From the NCBI RefSeq assembly GCF_018802605.1, contig NZ_CP069161.1, forward strand, positions 1,612,001 through 1,676,000: a stretch of 64,000 bases of DNA. Direction: 5' to 3'. Within the stretch, counting starts at the first letter, position 1. Every line of letters starts with the position of its first letter. The position numbers were made by a program, and so were the translations under genes. The notes below the pieces were generated by a model that was given only the letters and a program-made list of their open reading frames with translations, had not been told where the DNA came from and did no database searches. This DNA is from Paludibacterium paludis. GTDB lineage: Bacteria; Pseudomonadota; Gammaproteobacteria; Burkholderiales; Chromobacteriaceae. Below, in pieces: positions 46,627 through 55,947 of this stretch.

Positions 46627-47901
46627 ATGAATCCGTCCGAATTTACCCGTCTTGGCGAATGGCTCGACTGGCTGACGACCCTGCACGCCAAAGCCATCGA
46701 CATGGGACTCGAGCGCGCCGCCCGCGTGCGCGCCGCCATGAATCTCGCACCGGCCGTCCCCGTCGTCATCGTCGGCGGCACCAACGGCAAGGGGTCGGTG
46801 TGCGCGATGCTGTCGACCATGCTCAACCGCGCCGGCTACCGGGTCGGCACCTACACCTCGCCCCATATCCTGCATTACAACGAGCGGGTCGCCATCGACA
46901 TGGCGCCGGTCGACGACGCGCGGCTGATGGCCAGTTTCCGGGCGGTGGAGGCCGCGCGCGGTGACGTGACGCTCAGCTATTTCGAATTCGGCACTCTCGC
47001 CGCGGTGCACGCCTTCATCGATGAAAAGGTCGACGTGATCGTGCTGGAGGTCGGACTGGGCGGGCGCCTCGACGCGGTCAACCTGTTCGACGCCGACGTT
47101 GCCGCGGTGGTGTCGGTGGATCTCGACCACCAGGCGTTTCTCGGCAACGACAGGGAAAGCATCGGTTTCGAGAAAGCCGGGATTTTCCGGGCGGGGCGTC
47201 CCGCGGTGTGCGCCGATCCGGCGCCCCCGGCGAGCCTCGTGGCGCATGCCCAAGCCATCGGCGCCGATCTGCGGCTGGTCAACCGCGACTACTCCCATAC
47301 CCGCCTGGATCACCAGTGGTCGTTCCACATGGGGGAGCATCACCGCCATTCGCTGCCCCTGCCGGCGCTGCGCGGCGCTTACCAGATCGACAACGCCGCC
47401 TGCGCGCTGGCCATCCTCGACTGCCTGGCCTCCCGGTTGCCGGTCGATCAGGGCGCCGTCAAGCGGGGGCTGCTCGAGGTCGACTGGCCGGGGCGCTTCC
47501 AGGTGCTTCCCGGACGCCCGGTGGTGGTCATGGATGTCGGTCACAACCCCCATGCCGTGCGCGCCATGGTGGCGAACCTGCGTCGGCTCGCTTTCGCCGA
47601 GAACCGCTACGCGGTGTTCTCGATGCTGGAAGACAAGGACATGGACAGCGTCCTCGCGCTGGCGAAGGACGAATTCGACGGCTGGTTCGTCGGCGGACTC
47701 GATATGCCGCGCGGACAGAGCGGCGAGCGCATCGCCGAACGCATGGCCGCCGCGGGGGTGCGCGACGTGCGCGCCTTCGGCACCGTGGAAGAGGCGTGGC
47801 ATGCCGCTTTATCCGCCGCCGGTGAAAATGATAGAATCGTCGTCTTTGGATCGTTTCACACTGTCGCGGATGTCATGACGGCGCGGCAGAGGCACCACTG
47901 A
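46627..47901 (+). CDS. folC: Folylpolyglutamate synthase / dihydrofolate synthase
   Basis: 424 residues. Adds glutamate to folates and makes dihydrofolate. ATP loop VVIVGGTNGKGSVCAML, YTSPHILHYNERV, FEFGTLAAVHAF, LEVGLGGRLDAVN, VDLDHQAFLG, GAYQIDNAACALAI, VMDVGHNPHAV and a C-terminal domain. Immediately followed by SPOR and cvpA genes and then purF, the arrangement known from Neisseriales and other proteobacteria. Confidence 0.95.
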   Translation: MNPSEFTRLGEWLDWLTTLHAKAIDMGLERAARVRAAMNLAPAVPVVIVGGTNGKGSVCAMLSTMLNRAGYRVGTYTSPHILHYNERVAIDMAPVDDARLMASFRAVEAARGDVTLSYFEFGTLAAVHAFIDEKVDVIVLEVGLGGRLDAVNLFDADVAAVVSVDLDHQAFLGNDRESIGFEKAGIFRAGRPAVCADPAPPASLVAHAQAIGADLRLVNRDYSHTRLDHQWSFHMGEHHRHSLPLPALRGAYQIDNAACALAILDCLASRLPVDQGAVKRGLLEVDWPGRFQVLPGRPVVVMDVGHNPHAVRAMVANLRRLAFAENRYAVFSMLEDKDMDSVLALAKDEFDGWFVGGLDMPRGQSGERIAERMAAAGVRDVRAFGTVEEAWHAALSAAGENDRIVVFGSFHTVADVMTARQRHH

Positions 47902-47908
47902 GGAAGGC

Positions 47909-48700
47909 ATGGCCGGACTGTCAGCCCAAGAAGAACTGTTGATGCTGCGCAAGCGCGCACGCCGCCGCCTGGTCGGCGCGATCGTGATCGCGCTCGTTTC
48001 CGTGGCGGTCATGTTCAAGGTCGTCAAGAGCGTGCCCGATCAGGCGATGCGGCCCGAATCCATCGAAATCGCCGGCGAGGCGTCCGCGCCCGTGGCCGCG
48101 CCGCGCGCGGCATCGGCTCCGGTGGCCAAGGCCGCTTCGGCGAGCGCCCCGGACGCGGAACTGCCGCCGCCGGTCGCGGCGGCGGGCACCGAATTGCCGG
48201 CGAACCTGTCCTCCGTGGCTCAGGACGACCGGACGGCGGCGAAGCCCGCGGCCGAACCCGCGCCGCCCAGGCCCGCCCAGGCGTCCGCGCCTTCCCTGAA
48301 AACCCCCGAACCGAAGACCGCGCCGAAACCCGCGGCCGAGCCGAAACCCGAAGCGAAGCCCAAGCCCGCCGACCCCCGGCCGCGCAAGGTCGATCCGGCC
48401 GCCATTCTGGAAGGCCGCGTGGACGGCGAGTCCGGCATGCATGAAACGCCGAAGCCGGGCAAGACCGACAGCAAGTTCGAGATCCAGCTGGCCGCGCTGT
48501 CCGACAGCGCCAAGGTCGATGCGCTGCGCGGCAAGCTCTCCAGCGTCGGCGTCTCGGCCCGCTTCAGCAAGGTCGAAACCAGCAAGGGCACCGTGACGCG
48601 TGTGCGGGTCGGCCCCTTCGCCAACCGCCAGGAGGCCGATGCCGCCTTGCGCAAACTCGCCCGCGCCGGGGTCACCGGCATCATCGTGAGCCGGCCATGA
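47909..48700 (+). CDS. SPOR-domain cell-division protein (DedD-like)
   Basis: 263 residues. One N-terminal membrane helix (RRLVGAIVIALVSVAVMFKV), a long Ala/Pro/Lys-rich linker in the periplasm, and a C-terminal SPOR domain (KFEIQLAALSDSAKVDALRG ... GTVTRVRVGPFANRQEADAA) that binds denuded septal peptidoglycan. Lies 7 bp after folC and overlaps cvpA by 4 bases. Position and layout match DedD. Confidence 0.88.
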   Translation: MAGLSAQEELLMLRKRARRRLVGAIVIALVSVAVMFKVVKSVPDQAMRPESIEIAGEASAPVAAPRAASAPVAKAASASAPDAELPPPVAAAGTELPANLSSVAQDDRTAAKPAAEPAPPRPAQASAPSLKTPEPKTAPKPAAEPKPEAKPKPADPRPRKVDPAAILEGRVDGESGMHETPKPGKTDSKFEIQLAALSDSAKVDALRGKLSSVGVSARFSKVETSKGTVTRVRVGPFANRQEADAALRKLARAGVTGIIVSRP

Positions 48701-49191
48701 CCGTTTTCGATTACGCCGTTCTCGCCATCCTGGCCGGCTCCGCCGTCATCGCCCTGATGCGCGGCTTTGTCGCCGAAGTCCTGTCACTGGGCGCCTGGCT
48801 CGTGGCGTTCTGGTGCGCCAAGGAGTTTTCTCCGGCGGTGTCCGCGTTCATGCCGTCCGAAGTGCCGACCGAGGGGCTGCGGCTCGTGGCGGCCTTCGTG
48901 CTGCTGTTTTTTCTGGTCTGGCTCGCGACGGCGCTGCTGCGCGTCACCCTGACCGGGTTGCTCGACGCGGCCGGCCTCGGCGGCGTCAACCGCTTGTTCG
49001 GCGCGCTGTTCGGCCTCGCCCGCGGCGCCGTTCTGGTGGTGATCCTGGTGCTGGTCGCCGGATTGACCGACATACCGCGGGAGCCGATGTGGCGCAATGC
49101 GGTGCTGTCGCCGCCTCTGGAGAGGATGGCGATATTGTTGAAGCCCTGGTTACCGGCGATGTTGGCCGACAACATACGGTACTCGGGATGA
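48697..49191 (+). CDS. cvpA: CvpA family membrane protein
   Basis: 164 residues, four membrane segments: VFDYAVLAILAGSAVIALMR, GAWLVAFWCAKEFSP, VAAFVLLFFLVWLATALLRV, and GLARGAVLVVILVLVAGLTD. Known in E. coli beside purF and linked to colicin V export and bile-salt/envelope tolerance. Start overlaps the SPOR gene stop (ATGA). A terminator separates it from purF. Confidence 0.92.
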   Translation: MTVFDYAVLAILAGSAVIALMRGFVAEVLSLGAWLVAFWCAKEFSPAVSAFMPSEVPTEGLRLVAAFVLLFFLVWLATALLRVTLTGLLDAAGLGGVNRLFGALFGLARGAVLVVILVLVAGLTDIPREPMWRNAVLSPPLERMAILLKPWLPAMLADNIRYSG

Positions 49192-49200
49192 AACAGGTGA

Positions 49201-49249
49201 AAAGGCGGAGTGTCTTGATATCTTTACTTCAAGAATCCGCCTTTTTCTT
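49201..49249 (+). terminator. Terminator or attenuator between cvpA and purF
   Basis: Stem AAAGGCGGA (49201) / TCCGCCTTT (49236) with an inner CTTGA...TCAAG stem, then TTCTTTTG. It is 34 bp before purF, so it could also act as a leader attenuator. Confidence 0.7.
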
Positions 49250-49282
49250 TTGCTTGCAGTCTGGAAGTAGGGAAGAGACACG

Positions 49283-50818
49283 ATGTGCGGAATTCTCGGT
49301 GTGGTCGGCCAGTCGCCGGTCAATCAAATGCTCTATGACGGTCTTCAGGTCCTGCAGCATCGCGGACAGGACGCCGCCGGTATCGTCACCGCGTCGGGCA
49401 AAACGTTTCACATGCACAAGGGCAGCGGCATGGTGCGCGACGTGTTCCGTACCCGCAACATGCGTTCCCTGAACGGCAACGCGGGCATCGCCCATGTCCG
49501 CTATCCGACCGCGGGGTCGGCATCGAACCTTGCCGAAGCCCAGCCGTTCTACGTCAATTCGCCGTTCGGCATCGTGCTGGCGCACAACGGCAACCTGACC
49601 AACACCGACGAGCTCAAGGCGGAGATGTACCGCCACGACTTGCGGCACATCAACACCAACTCCGACTCGGAAGTCCTGCTCAACGTGTTCGCCCACGAAC
49701 TGGCAGGCCGGACCGAGGGCTTCGATCTGACGGTCGACGCCGTGTTCGGCGCCATCGCGGCGGTGCACCGCCGGGTGCGCGGCGCCTACGCCGTGGTCGC
49801 CCTGATCGCGGGTTACGGTCTGGTGGCGTTCCGCGACCCCCACGGCATCCGCCCCTTGGTGATCGGCACCAGCGAGCTGGACGGCCGCGCGGAATACATG
49901 TTCGCCTCCGAGTCGGTGGCGCTCGACTGCTCGGGCTTCACGCTATTGCGCGACGTGCAGCCGGGCGAAGGGGTGTTCGTCACCGCCGACGGGGATTTTC
50001 ATGCGCGGCAGTGCGCCGAGCACCCACGCCTCGCGCCTTGCCTGTTCGAGTACGTGTACTTCGCCCGGCCCGATTCGATCATCGACGGCGCGTCGGTCTA
50101 CCAGGCCCGCCTCATCATGGGTGAAAAGCTCGCCGACAAGGTGCGCCGCAGCCTGCCGCAGATCGATATCGACGTGGTGATGCCGATTCCCGACACCAGC
50201 CGGCCGAGCGCCCTGCAGCTGGCGAACCATCTGGGCTTGCCGTACCGCGAGGGTTTCATCAAGAACCGCTATATCGGCCGCACCTTCATCATGCCCGGCC
50301 AGGCGGTGCGCCGCAAATCGGTGCGCCAGAAGCTCAACCCGGTGGCCTGCGAGTTCCGCGGCCGCAATGTGCTGCTGGTCGACGACTCGATCGTGCGCGG
50401 TACGACCTCCAAGGAAATCGTGCAGATGGCCCGCGATGCCGGCGCGAAGAAAGTCTATTTCGCCTCGGCCGCCCCGGCGGTGCGTTTTCCCAACGTGTAC
50501 GGCATCGACATGCCAACCCGCGAAGAGTTGCTGGCGACCGGACGCACCGAAGAGGAGATCGCCGCCGAGATCGGCGCCGACGCGGTGATCTACCAGGATC
50601 TGCAGGCATTGCGCGAAGCGGTGCACAGCCTCAATCCGCAGTTGCGCGAGTTCGAAACCTCGTGCTTCGATGGCGAATACATCACCGGCGACATCACCGA
50701 GGACTATCTGCGGGCCATCGAATGCGCGCGCTCGGCGAACAAGGGCGGGCTGCAGGAGGAGTCGGGCTCGCGGCTCATCGATCTGAATCTGAATGTCGCC
50801 GAACAAAACCTGATCTGA
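49283..50818 (+). CDS. purF: Amidophosphoribosyltransferase
   Basis: 511 residues. First step of purine synthesis: PRPP + glutamine to phosphoribosylamine. Class II glutaminase Cys is residue 2 (MCGILGVVG), QHRGQDAAGI, HVRYPTAGS, and the phosphoribosyl domain NVLLVDDSIVRGTTSKEIVQ. Propeptide absent, as in E. coli. GGAAGTAGGGAAGAGAC precedes the ATG. Confidence 0.97.
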   Translation: MCGILGVVGQSPVNQMLYDGLQVLQHRGQDAAGIVTASGKTFHMHKGSGMVRDVFRTRNMRSLNGNAGIAHVRYPTAGSASNLAEAQPFYVNSPFGIVLAHNGNLTNTDELKAEMYRHDLRHINTNSDSEVLLNVFAHELAGRTEGFDLTVDAVFGAIAAVHRRVRGAYAVVALIAGYGLVAFRDPHGIRPLVIGTSELDGRAEYMFASESVALDCSGFTLLRDVQPGEGVFVTADGDFHARQCAEHPRLAPCLFEYVYFARPDSIIDGASVYQARLIMGEKLADKVRRSLPQIDIDVVMPIPDTSRPSALQLANHLGLPYREGFIKNRYIGRTFIMPGQAVRRKSVRQKLNPVACEFRGRNVLLVDDSIVRGTTSKEIVQMARDAGAKKVYFASAAPAVRFPNVYGIDMPTREELLATGRTEEEIAAEIGADAVIYQDLQALREAVHSLNPQLREFETSCFDGEYITGDITEDYLRAIECARSANKGGLQEESGSRLIDLNLNVAEQNLI

Positions 50819-50854
50819 CGCCGGCCGGCGCCGTGCCGGCACAAGGGGCGAAGC

Positions 50855-52213
50855 ATGCGGACAGCACGTGATATCGACCGGAAGAAGGTGGCGGATCTGC
50901 TCGCGCGGGAGCGGGCGCGCTTTTGCGAGGAGCGACCCCGCAGCCGGGCGATCGCCGGAGCGGCCGACGCGCATCTGCTGTTCGGTGTTCCCCTGCACTG
51001 GATGCGCGACTGGCCGACACCCTTTTCGCTCTTCGTCGAGTCGGCCCGCGCCGCCGAGGTTGTCGATGTCGACGGGCATCGCTACGCAGACTTCTGCCTG
51101 GGCGATACCGGCGCCATGTTCGGGCATTCTCCGGCGGCGGTGGCGGAAGCCGTGGCGCGCCAGGCGGCCAGGGGGCTGACGGCGATGCTGCCGTCCGCCG
51201 ATGCGCCGCGGGTCGCGGAGGAATTGGCGCGCCGTTTCGGGCTGCCCCGCTGGCAGTGGGCGATGAGCGCGAGCGATGCCAACCGGTTCGCCCTGCGCTG
51301 GGCGCGCGCCACGACCGGACGTGACCACCTGCTGGTTTTCAACGGGTGTTACCATGGCACGGTGGACGAGGCGTTCGTCGATCTGGTGGACGGCGTGCCG
51401 CGCGCCCGGACCAGCCTGCTCGGTCAGGCGCACGATCCGGCCCGTTTCACCCGGGTGGTGGAGTTCAACGACCTGGCGGCGCTGGACGCCGCGCTCGCGG
51501 ACCGTCAGGTGGCCTGCCTGATGGCGGAGCCGGCCATGACCAATATCGGCATGGTATTGCCCGAGCCGGGATTCTGGGACGAGGCGGCCGCGCTGTGCCG
51601 CCGCCACGGCACCCTGCTGGTGCTCGACGAGACGCATACCCTCAGCTCCGGCCCCGGCGGTTACGCCCGCGAGCACGGCCTCGCGCCCGACATGCTGGTG
51701 CTCGGCAAGCCGGTCGCCGGCGGCGTGCCCTGCGCGGTGTACGGCATGAGCGCGGACCTGGCGCGGCGCGCCGAGCGGGCGAAACGGGACAAGCCCGAGG
51801 GGCACTCCGGCATCGGCACAACGCTCAGCGGCAATGCGCTGGCGATGGCGGCGATGCGGGCCACGCTCGAGTCGGTGGCGACGCCGGAGGCCTACCGGCA
51901 CATGTTCCGGCTCGCCAAGCGCCTGGAAAACGGCCTGGCCGACGCGATCGCCGAGGCGGGATTCGGTTGGTGCGTGACGCGTATCGGCGCGCGAGTCGAG
52001 TTCCAGTTCGTCTCGCGGGCGCCGCGCAACGGCAGCGAAGCCGCCGCGGGCTTCGACGATGAACTGGAGGCGCTGGCCCACCTGTTCCTGCTCAACAGGG
52101 GATTCATGATCACGCCGTTTCACAACATGCTGCTGGTGTGCCCCGACACCCGCGAGGAGGTGGTCGACGGGCTGATCGCAGTGTTCGCCCAGTGGCTTGG
52201 CGCCTTGTCGTGA
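50855..52213 (+). CDS. Class III (PLP) aminotransferase, GSA-aminotransferase-like
   Basis: 452 residues. DVDGHRYADFCLGDTGAMFG near the N-terminus, MSASDANRFALRWARATTGR, NGCYHGTVDEAF, LVLDETHTLSSGPGGYARE and the PLP lysine in LVLGKPVAGGVPCAVYGM. Resembles glutamate-1-semialdehyde aminomutase but is too divergent to be HemL. Substrate unknown. 36 bp after purF; may share its transcript. Confidence 0.85.
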   Translation: MRTARDIDRKKVADLLARERARFCEERPRSRAIAGAADAHLLFGVPLHWMRDWPTPFSLFVESARAAEVVDVDGHRYADFCLGDTGAMFGHSPAAVAEAVARQAARGLTAMLPSADAPRVAEELARRFGLPRWQWAMSASDANRFALRWARATTGRDHLLVFNGCYHGTVDEAFVDLVDGVPRARTSLLGQAHDPARFTRVVEFNDLAALDAALADRQVACLMAEPAMTNIGMVLPEPGFWDEAAALCRRHGTLLVLDETHTLSSGPGGYAREHGLAPDMLVLGKPVAGGVPCAVYGMSADLARRAERAKRDKPEGHSGIGTTLSGNALAMAAMRATLESVATPEAYRHMFRLAKRLENGLADAIAEAGFGWCVTRIGARVEFQFVSRAPRNGSEAAAGFDDELEALAHLFLLNRGFMITPFHNMLLVCPDTREEVVDGLIAVFAQWLGALS

Positions 52214-52754
52214 AGGCTCGGGCCGACGTTTCGATTTCCCTCGCCGCAAGACATCCTCGCCAGACGAAGGGTTGGATCGGCGCCCGGACATCGCGCCCTG
52301 CGGCATCCTTGCCGGACAGCGCCGTGAACGCGATTTCGGCTCCGGTGCCGTCCTCGAGTATCCTGCCGCTACGACAAACCGAGGCCGTGGGGGACAGAAC
52401 CCTCCTCCTGCAAACCGTTCCGGGTAGTTTCTTCATCCGACAGCTCGAGGCCACGCCGCAGGCGTTGCTTTTGATATAAATTTAATGTCATGGAGAATGC
52501 GGTCGTCGCTCCCTCATCCGTCACCAGATTGCCGCGGACCGACAGCGAGTCGTCTTTCTCCCTGTGGTCGTCAAGGCGCGGGACGGGGCGGTTTCCGCCC
52601 GCGTGGAACTATTTTTTAGGATATTCATGTCTTTAGTGATATTAAGTCGTTTTTTGTCATTGTCTGGCGTGGTGACGGCGAGCCGGCGCGCCCGCAAGCG
52701 ACCCGGCGCCGCCGGGGCTTGTCAGGCGCTCCGCGCGGCAAGAAAGGGATGGGC
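52214..52754. other. Gene-free region of about 540 bp
   Basis: No convincing gene on either strand. An AT-rich patch (TTGATATAAATTTAATG near 52470) looks promoter-like, a GGGCGG/CCGCCC stem sits at 52586-52600, and a second AT-rich patch is at 52620-52660. Either a decayed gene or a long leader of the next one. Confidence 0.4.
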
Positions 52755-53681
52755 ATGACGGAAGCCGTCAGATTGCGCGGACGGGGCGCGCTTCTGGGAT
52801 TGGCGCTGGGCGATGCGCTTGGCGGGCCGCTGGTGCTGTCGCGAAGGGACAGCGCGCCGGCTCTGACCGACATGACCGGCGGCGGGCCGCTGGGTCTTGC
52901 GGCCGGCGAATGGAGCGACGACACGGCGATGGCCCTGTGCCTGGGGTACAGCCTGGTGGATTGCCGCGGTATGGACCCCCTTGATCAGTTGCAGCGCTAT
53001 TTGCGCTGGCGCAATGAAGGATACTGCTCGGCATCCGGCCGGTGCGTCGATATCGGTTTGATGGTCAACGCCGCTCTGGAGCGCTTCAGCAAGAATCCGC
53101 AGCCGTACCCCGGCCTGACTCGCGAGGATACGGCCGGCAACGGCAGCCTGATGCGCCTGGCGCCCGTGGCGCTGTTTTTTCATCCGGACAAGTATCCCGA
53201 CCCCGCGCATGCGATGCGGGCGGCTGTCGACGCTTCGCGCACCACGCATGGCGAGACGCGCTGTGTGGATGCTTGCCGGGTTCTGGCGTGGATGCTGCAC
53301 CGCGCCCTGAGCGGCGACGGCCGCGAGGGCGTGTTCGATAGCCGTTCCCTGCTGGCGGCCTGTCCGGATCTGCATCCGGACATCCTGGCGGTCGCCGGCG
53401 GCAGTTACCGGCACAAGCGGCGAGAGGACATCCGCAGCACGGCATTCGTTGTCGACTCCCTGGAAGCGGCGCTGTGGTCGCTCTGGGAGAGCGGTTCATT
53501 CCGCGAAGGAGCGTTGCTGGCCGCCAATCTTGCCGGAGAGGCGGATACGGTTGCCGCCATTTACGGACAGTTGGCCGGGGCGTTGTACTCCGAGTCGGGA
53601 TTGCCGGCCGATTGGCTGGCCCGCCTCGCATGGCGCGACAAGATCAGCCGTCTTGCCGATGATCTGTATTTTGTCGGGTGA
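52755..53681 (+). CDS. ADP-ribosylglycohydrolase (DraG family)
   Basis: 308 residues. Removes ADP-ribose from proteins or small molecules. Dinuclear metal site residues: GEWSDDTAMALCLG (first Thr-Asp-Asp-type cluster, here SDDT), GNGSLMRLAP, and the C-terminal GEADTVAAIYGQLAGA. AAAGGG sits 6 bp before the ATG at 52755. The 3' end overlaps the convergent membrane protein gene by 38 bp. Confidence 0.88.
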   Translation: MTEAVRLRGRGALLGLALGDALGGPLVLSRRDSAPALTDMTGGGPLGLAAGEWSDDTAMALCLGYSLVDCRGMDPLDQLQRYLRWRNEGYCSASGRCVDIGLMVNAALERFSKNPQPYPGLTREDTAGNGSLMRLAPVALFFHPDKYPDPAHAMRAAVDASRTTHGETRCVDACRVLAWMLHRALSGDGREGVFDSRSLLAACPDLHPDILAVAGGSYRHKRREDIRSTAFVVDSLEAALWSLWESGSFREGALLAANLAGEADTVAAIYGQLAGALYSESGLPADWLARLAWRDKISRLADDLYFVG

Positions 53682-54207
53682 GTTCGGCCGCGGCCTCCGG
53701 GTCCGCGGTGGCCAGTCGATAGCCAAAGCGCCGCGGGTGAGGCGCGACCAGGTCGGTGCGTCGGGCGCGGCGCAATAGCCATAGCGACACGAGATCGGGA
53801 CTCGACAGCGCGATCGCCAGGGTCGACCAGGCCATCAGCGCGGCGCTGCCTTTGGCGAACCCGGCAACGGCGGGGATCATGCCGGTGGCCACGACTGGCA
53901 GCAGCGCGGCCAGCCGGCATGCGAGCACCGGCATGGCGGCGTTTTTCGGCACATGCCGGCCAAGGCCGGCCCAAAGACACGCCCGGCGCACGGCGTGCCG
54001 GGTCAGTAGCAGGCCCGCCGCGATGGCGATGGTCTGTTCCACGCTCAGGGCGCGCAATCCCACTTCGATCACGTTGACGCCGAACACCAGAAATCCCATG
54101 CCCACTTCGGCGACCGCCAGCAGCACGCTCAAAGGCAGGGCCACCAGCAGCGCGGTCAACGGGCCGAGACTACAGCGGTCGGCATCGGGCAAGGGGGGGC
54201 GGCGCAT
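53644..54207 (-). CDS. Inner-membrane protein, uncharacterised
   Basis: 187 residues from ATG 54207, preceded by TTTGGAGATGCC. About four hydrophobic segments: LTALLVALPLSVLLAVAEVG, VFGVNVIEVGLRAL, RLAALLPVVATGMIPAVAGF and AALMAWSTLAIALS. A short positive C-terminal tail follows. I do not recognise a family. The frame to 54492 is shadow. Confidence 0.65.
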   Translation of the reverse strand: MRRPPLPDADRCSLGPLTALLVALPLSVLLAVAEVGMGFLVFGVNVIEVGLRALSVEQTIAIAAGLLLTRHAVRRACLWAGLGRHVPKNAAMPVLACRLAALLPVVATGMIPAVAGFAKGSAALMAWSTLAIALSSPDLVSLWLLRRARRTDLVAPHPRRFGYRLATADPEAAAELTRQNTDHRQDG

Positions 54208-54373
54208 GGCATCTCCAAAGCGAAGAGGGCCATGATAGCCGCTGCCCGGGGCTTTTGCCATGAAACAATGCGAAGTGAATGGAATGGCGGCTCCGCTCCT
54301 GTCGCCGTCAATTTGCGTTTGCCGAACGGTCTTGGTAAGAATGGAAGTCATTACCATCATTGCGGAGTGATCC

Positions 54374-54660
54374 ATGCGCATTGAGCGATCCCTGGTCTTG
54401 CCCTGCGAGCCCGACGCGTGCCGCGATAGGCTGCTGCGGCCCGATACCATGCTGTATGTCTGCCATCCGCTGCTCGGATTCCGGGGCCGCATGCCAGCGC
54501 ATGTGCCGGGCGCCTGTCAGGTAGCGAAAACGCTGACGGGTTCGTCTTGCGCGATAACGGTTCGAGCGGACTGATTTCGCGTTGGGACCACCGGCTGATC
54601 GTCGCGCGCGATGCCGGCGGCTGCCGCTATGCCGGTCGGGTCGACATCGATGCCGGATGA
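54374..54660 (+). pseudogene. Remnant of a conserved SRPBCC-like protein
   Basis: Begins MRIERSLVLPCEPDACRDRL and runs to about 54520. The continuation that should follow (NADGFVLRDNGSSGLISRWD, HRLIVARDAGGCRYAGRVDI) is in another frame and closer than it should be, so there is a frameshift and an internal deletion; the C-terminus is cut short as well. Functionally dead. The N-terminal and later motifs fit a polyketide-cyclase/START-like fold. Confidence 0.6.
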
Positions 54661-54751
54661 CTGACACCGCGGATCTGGGGGGTCGCGTGGTGTCTGTTCC
54701 GCCAGCGCCGGTTCGCCGGGCTTGTCCGGCATGCGGCCCGGAACTCGCGCG

Positions 54752-55267
54752 TCACCAGTAGCGCGGCCAGCGCGAAGCGCGTCCGCAATTGTTGACCAGC
54801 AGAGCGACCGCGACCAGAAGCAATGAGCCGGTCAGGACCGGCAGCAGGAGAAATCCCCAGCCGGTCTTGCCGCTCATCAGCACCACCAGCGGGTCGGCGC
54901 CGGCCGGCGCATGCAGAGTCCGGCTCGCCTGCATCAGCGCGATGGCCAGTCCCACGGCCAGTGCCATGGTCCAGGGGCCGGCACCCAGTGTTTTGAGCAC
55001 GATCAGTCCCACGAGGCTCGCCAGCAGGTGGCCGCCGATCACGCTGCGTGGCTGGGCCAGCGGCGAATCGGGTACGGCGAACAGCAGCACACAGCTGGCG
55101 CCGAACGGCGCCATCAGCCACGGCGCTTGCTGCCAGTCCGCCAACTGAGCCAGTGCGCCGATCGCCAGCGTTCCGCCCGCCAGCCCCGCGAGTATCTGCT
55201 TTGGCGCGGGACGCGCGGGCAGGGGGTGATTGCCGCGCAGCCGCGCATGAAGAGAGGAAAAAATCAT
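54752..55267 (-). CDS. HPP-family integral membrane protein
   Basis: 171 residues, about four hydrophobic segments. PWLMAPFGASCVLLFAVPDS, QPRSVIGGHLLASLVGLIVL and SRTLHAPAGADPLVVL match the HPP family (the usual HPPAGADPL with Ala for the first Pro). Some members carry nitrite. ATG 55267 follows CTGGAGAACACCGG. Transcribed away from a TetR gene with a perfect palindrome in between, so probably repressed by that TetR. Confidence 0.85.
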   Translation of the reverse strand: MIFSSLHARLRGNHPLPARPAPKQILAGLAGGTLAIGALAQLADWQQAPWLMAPFGASCVLLFAVPDSPLAQPRSVIGGHLLASLVGLIVLKTLGAGPWTMALAVGLAIALMQASRTLHAPAGADPLVVLMSGKTGWGFLLLPVLTGSLLLVAVALLVNNCGRASRWPRYW

Positions 55268-55277
55268 GTCCGGTGTT

Positions 55278-55315
55278 CTCCAGTATTGTACAGACCGGTC
55301 TGTACAATACTGGAG
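55278..55315. promoter_or_regulatory. Perfect 38-bp palindrome, TetR operator
   Basis: Arms of 19 bases each (left arm CTCCAGTATTGTACAGACC, right arm its exact complement) meet with no spacer. It lies 11 bp upstream of the HPP gene start and 60 bp upstream of the TetR start. GTACAGACCGGTCTGTAC is the core, a layout typical of TetR-type operators. The left part also covers the HPP ribosome site. Confidence 0.85.
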
Positions 55316-55374
55316 GGGCAGGCGTTTGGCAAGCGGCTTGTTACAATGACGTACCACGATGCAAGGTCAGCGCA

Positions 55375-55926
55375 ATGACAGCAAAACGCGAAGCGATTCT
55401 CGAGAAGGCCCAGCCCCTGTTCGCCCGCTACGGCTATCACGCCGTGGGGGTCGACCGGATCAAGGAGGAGGCGGGTGTCTCGAAAATGACGCTCTACAAA
55501 TATTTTCCGACCAAGGATGCCTTGATCGAATCGGTGCTGGAACGGCGGGATGCCCAGATGCGCGAGTCGATCCGCGCGGCCCTGGCGTGTTTCGGAACCC
55601 CGCTCGAACGGCTCGAGGCCCTGTTCGCCTGGCATGCGGCCTGGTTCGCCGAGCCGGATTTTTACGGTTGTCTGTTCATCAAGGCGTGCGACGAGTTTCC
55701 CGACCGGACCTGCGCTATCCGTCAGGTCGCGGTGCGTCATAAGCGCTGGATCGAAGACACGATCCGGACCGAGCTCGCGGCCATCGGCCATGCCGAGGAG
55801 CGGGAGCTTGCCGCATGCCTGATGGTGCTCCTGGAGGGGATGATCGTGCAGGCCAACCTGCAGGGCGGGGCCGCCCGCGCGAGCGGAATGTGGGACATGA
55901 TCCGCACGCGCCTGATCGGGGTCTGA
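55375..55926 (+). CDS. TetR-family transcriptional regulator
   Basis: 183 residues. N-terminal TetR HTH: AQPLFARYGYHAVGVDRIKE then VSKMTLYKYFPTKDALIESV. The C-terminal ligand domain is all-helical (AWFAEPDFYGCLFIKACDEF). AAGGTCAGC precedes the ATG. Divergent from the HPP gene; expected to repress it and itself from the 38-bp palindrome. Confidence 0.9.
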   Translation: MTAKREAILEKAQPLFARYGYHAVGVDRIKEEAGVSKMTLYKYFPTKDALIESVLERRDAQMRESIRAALACFGTPLERLEALFAWHAAWFAEPDFYGCLFIKACDEFPDRTCAIRQVAVRHKRWIEDTIRTELAAIGHAEERELAACLMVLLEGMIVQANLQGGAARASGMWDMIRTRLIGV

Positions 55927-55947
55927 TCCGGCGCGTGGCGGCGGCGA

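Noticed and set aside
52138..52479. Short open frames in the 52.2-52.7 kb gap
   Set aside because: They are Arg/Pro-rich, have no ribosome sites and no recognisable motif; both strands look like non-coding or decayed sequence.
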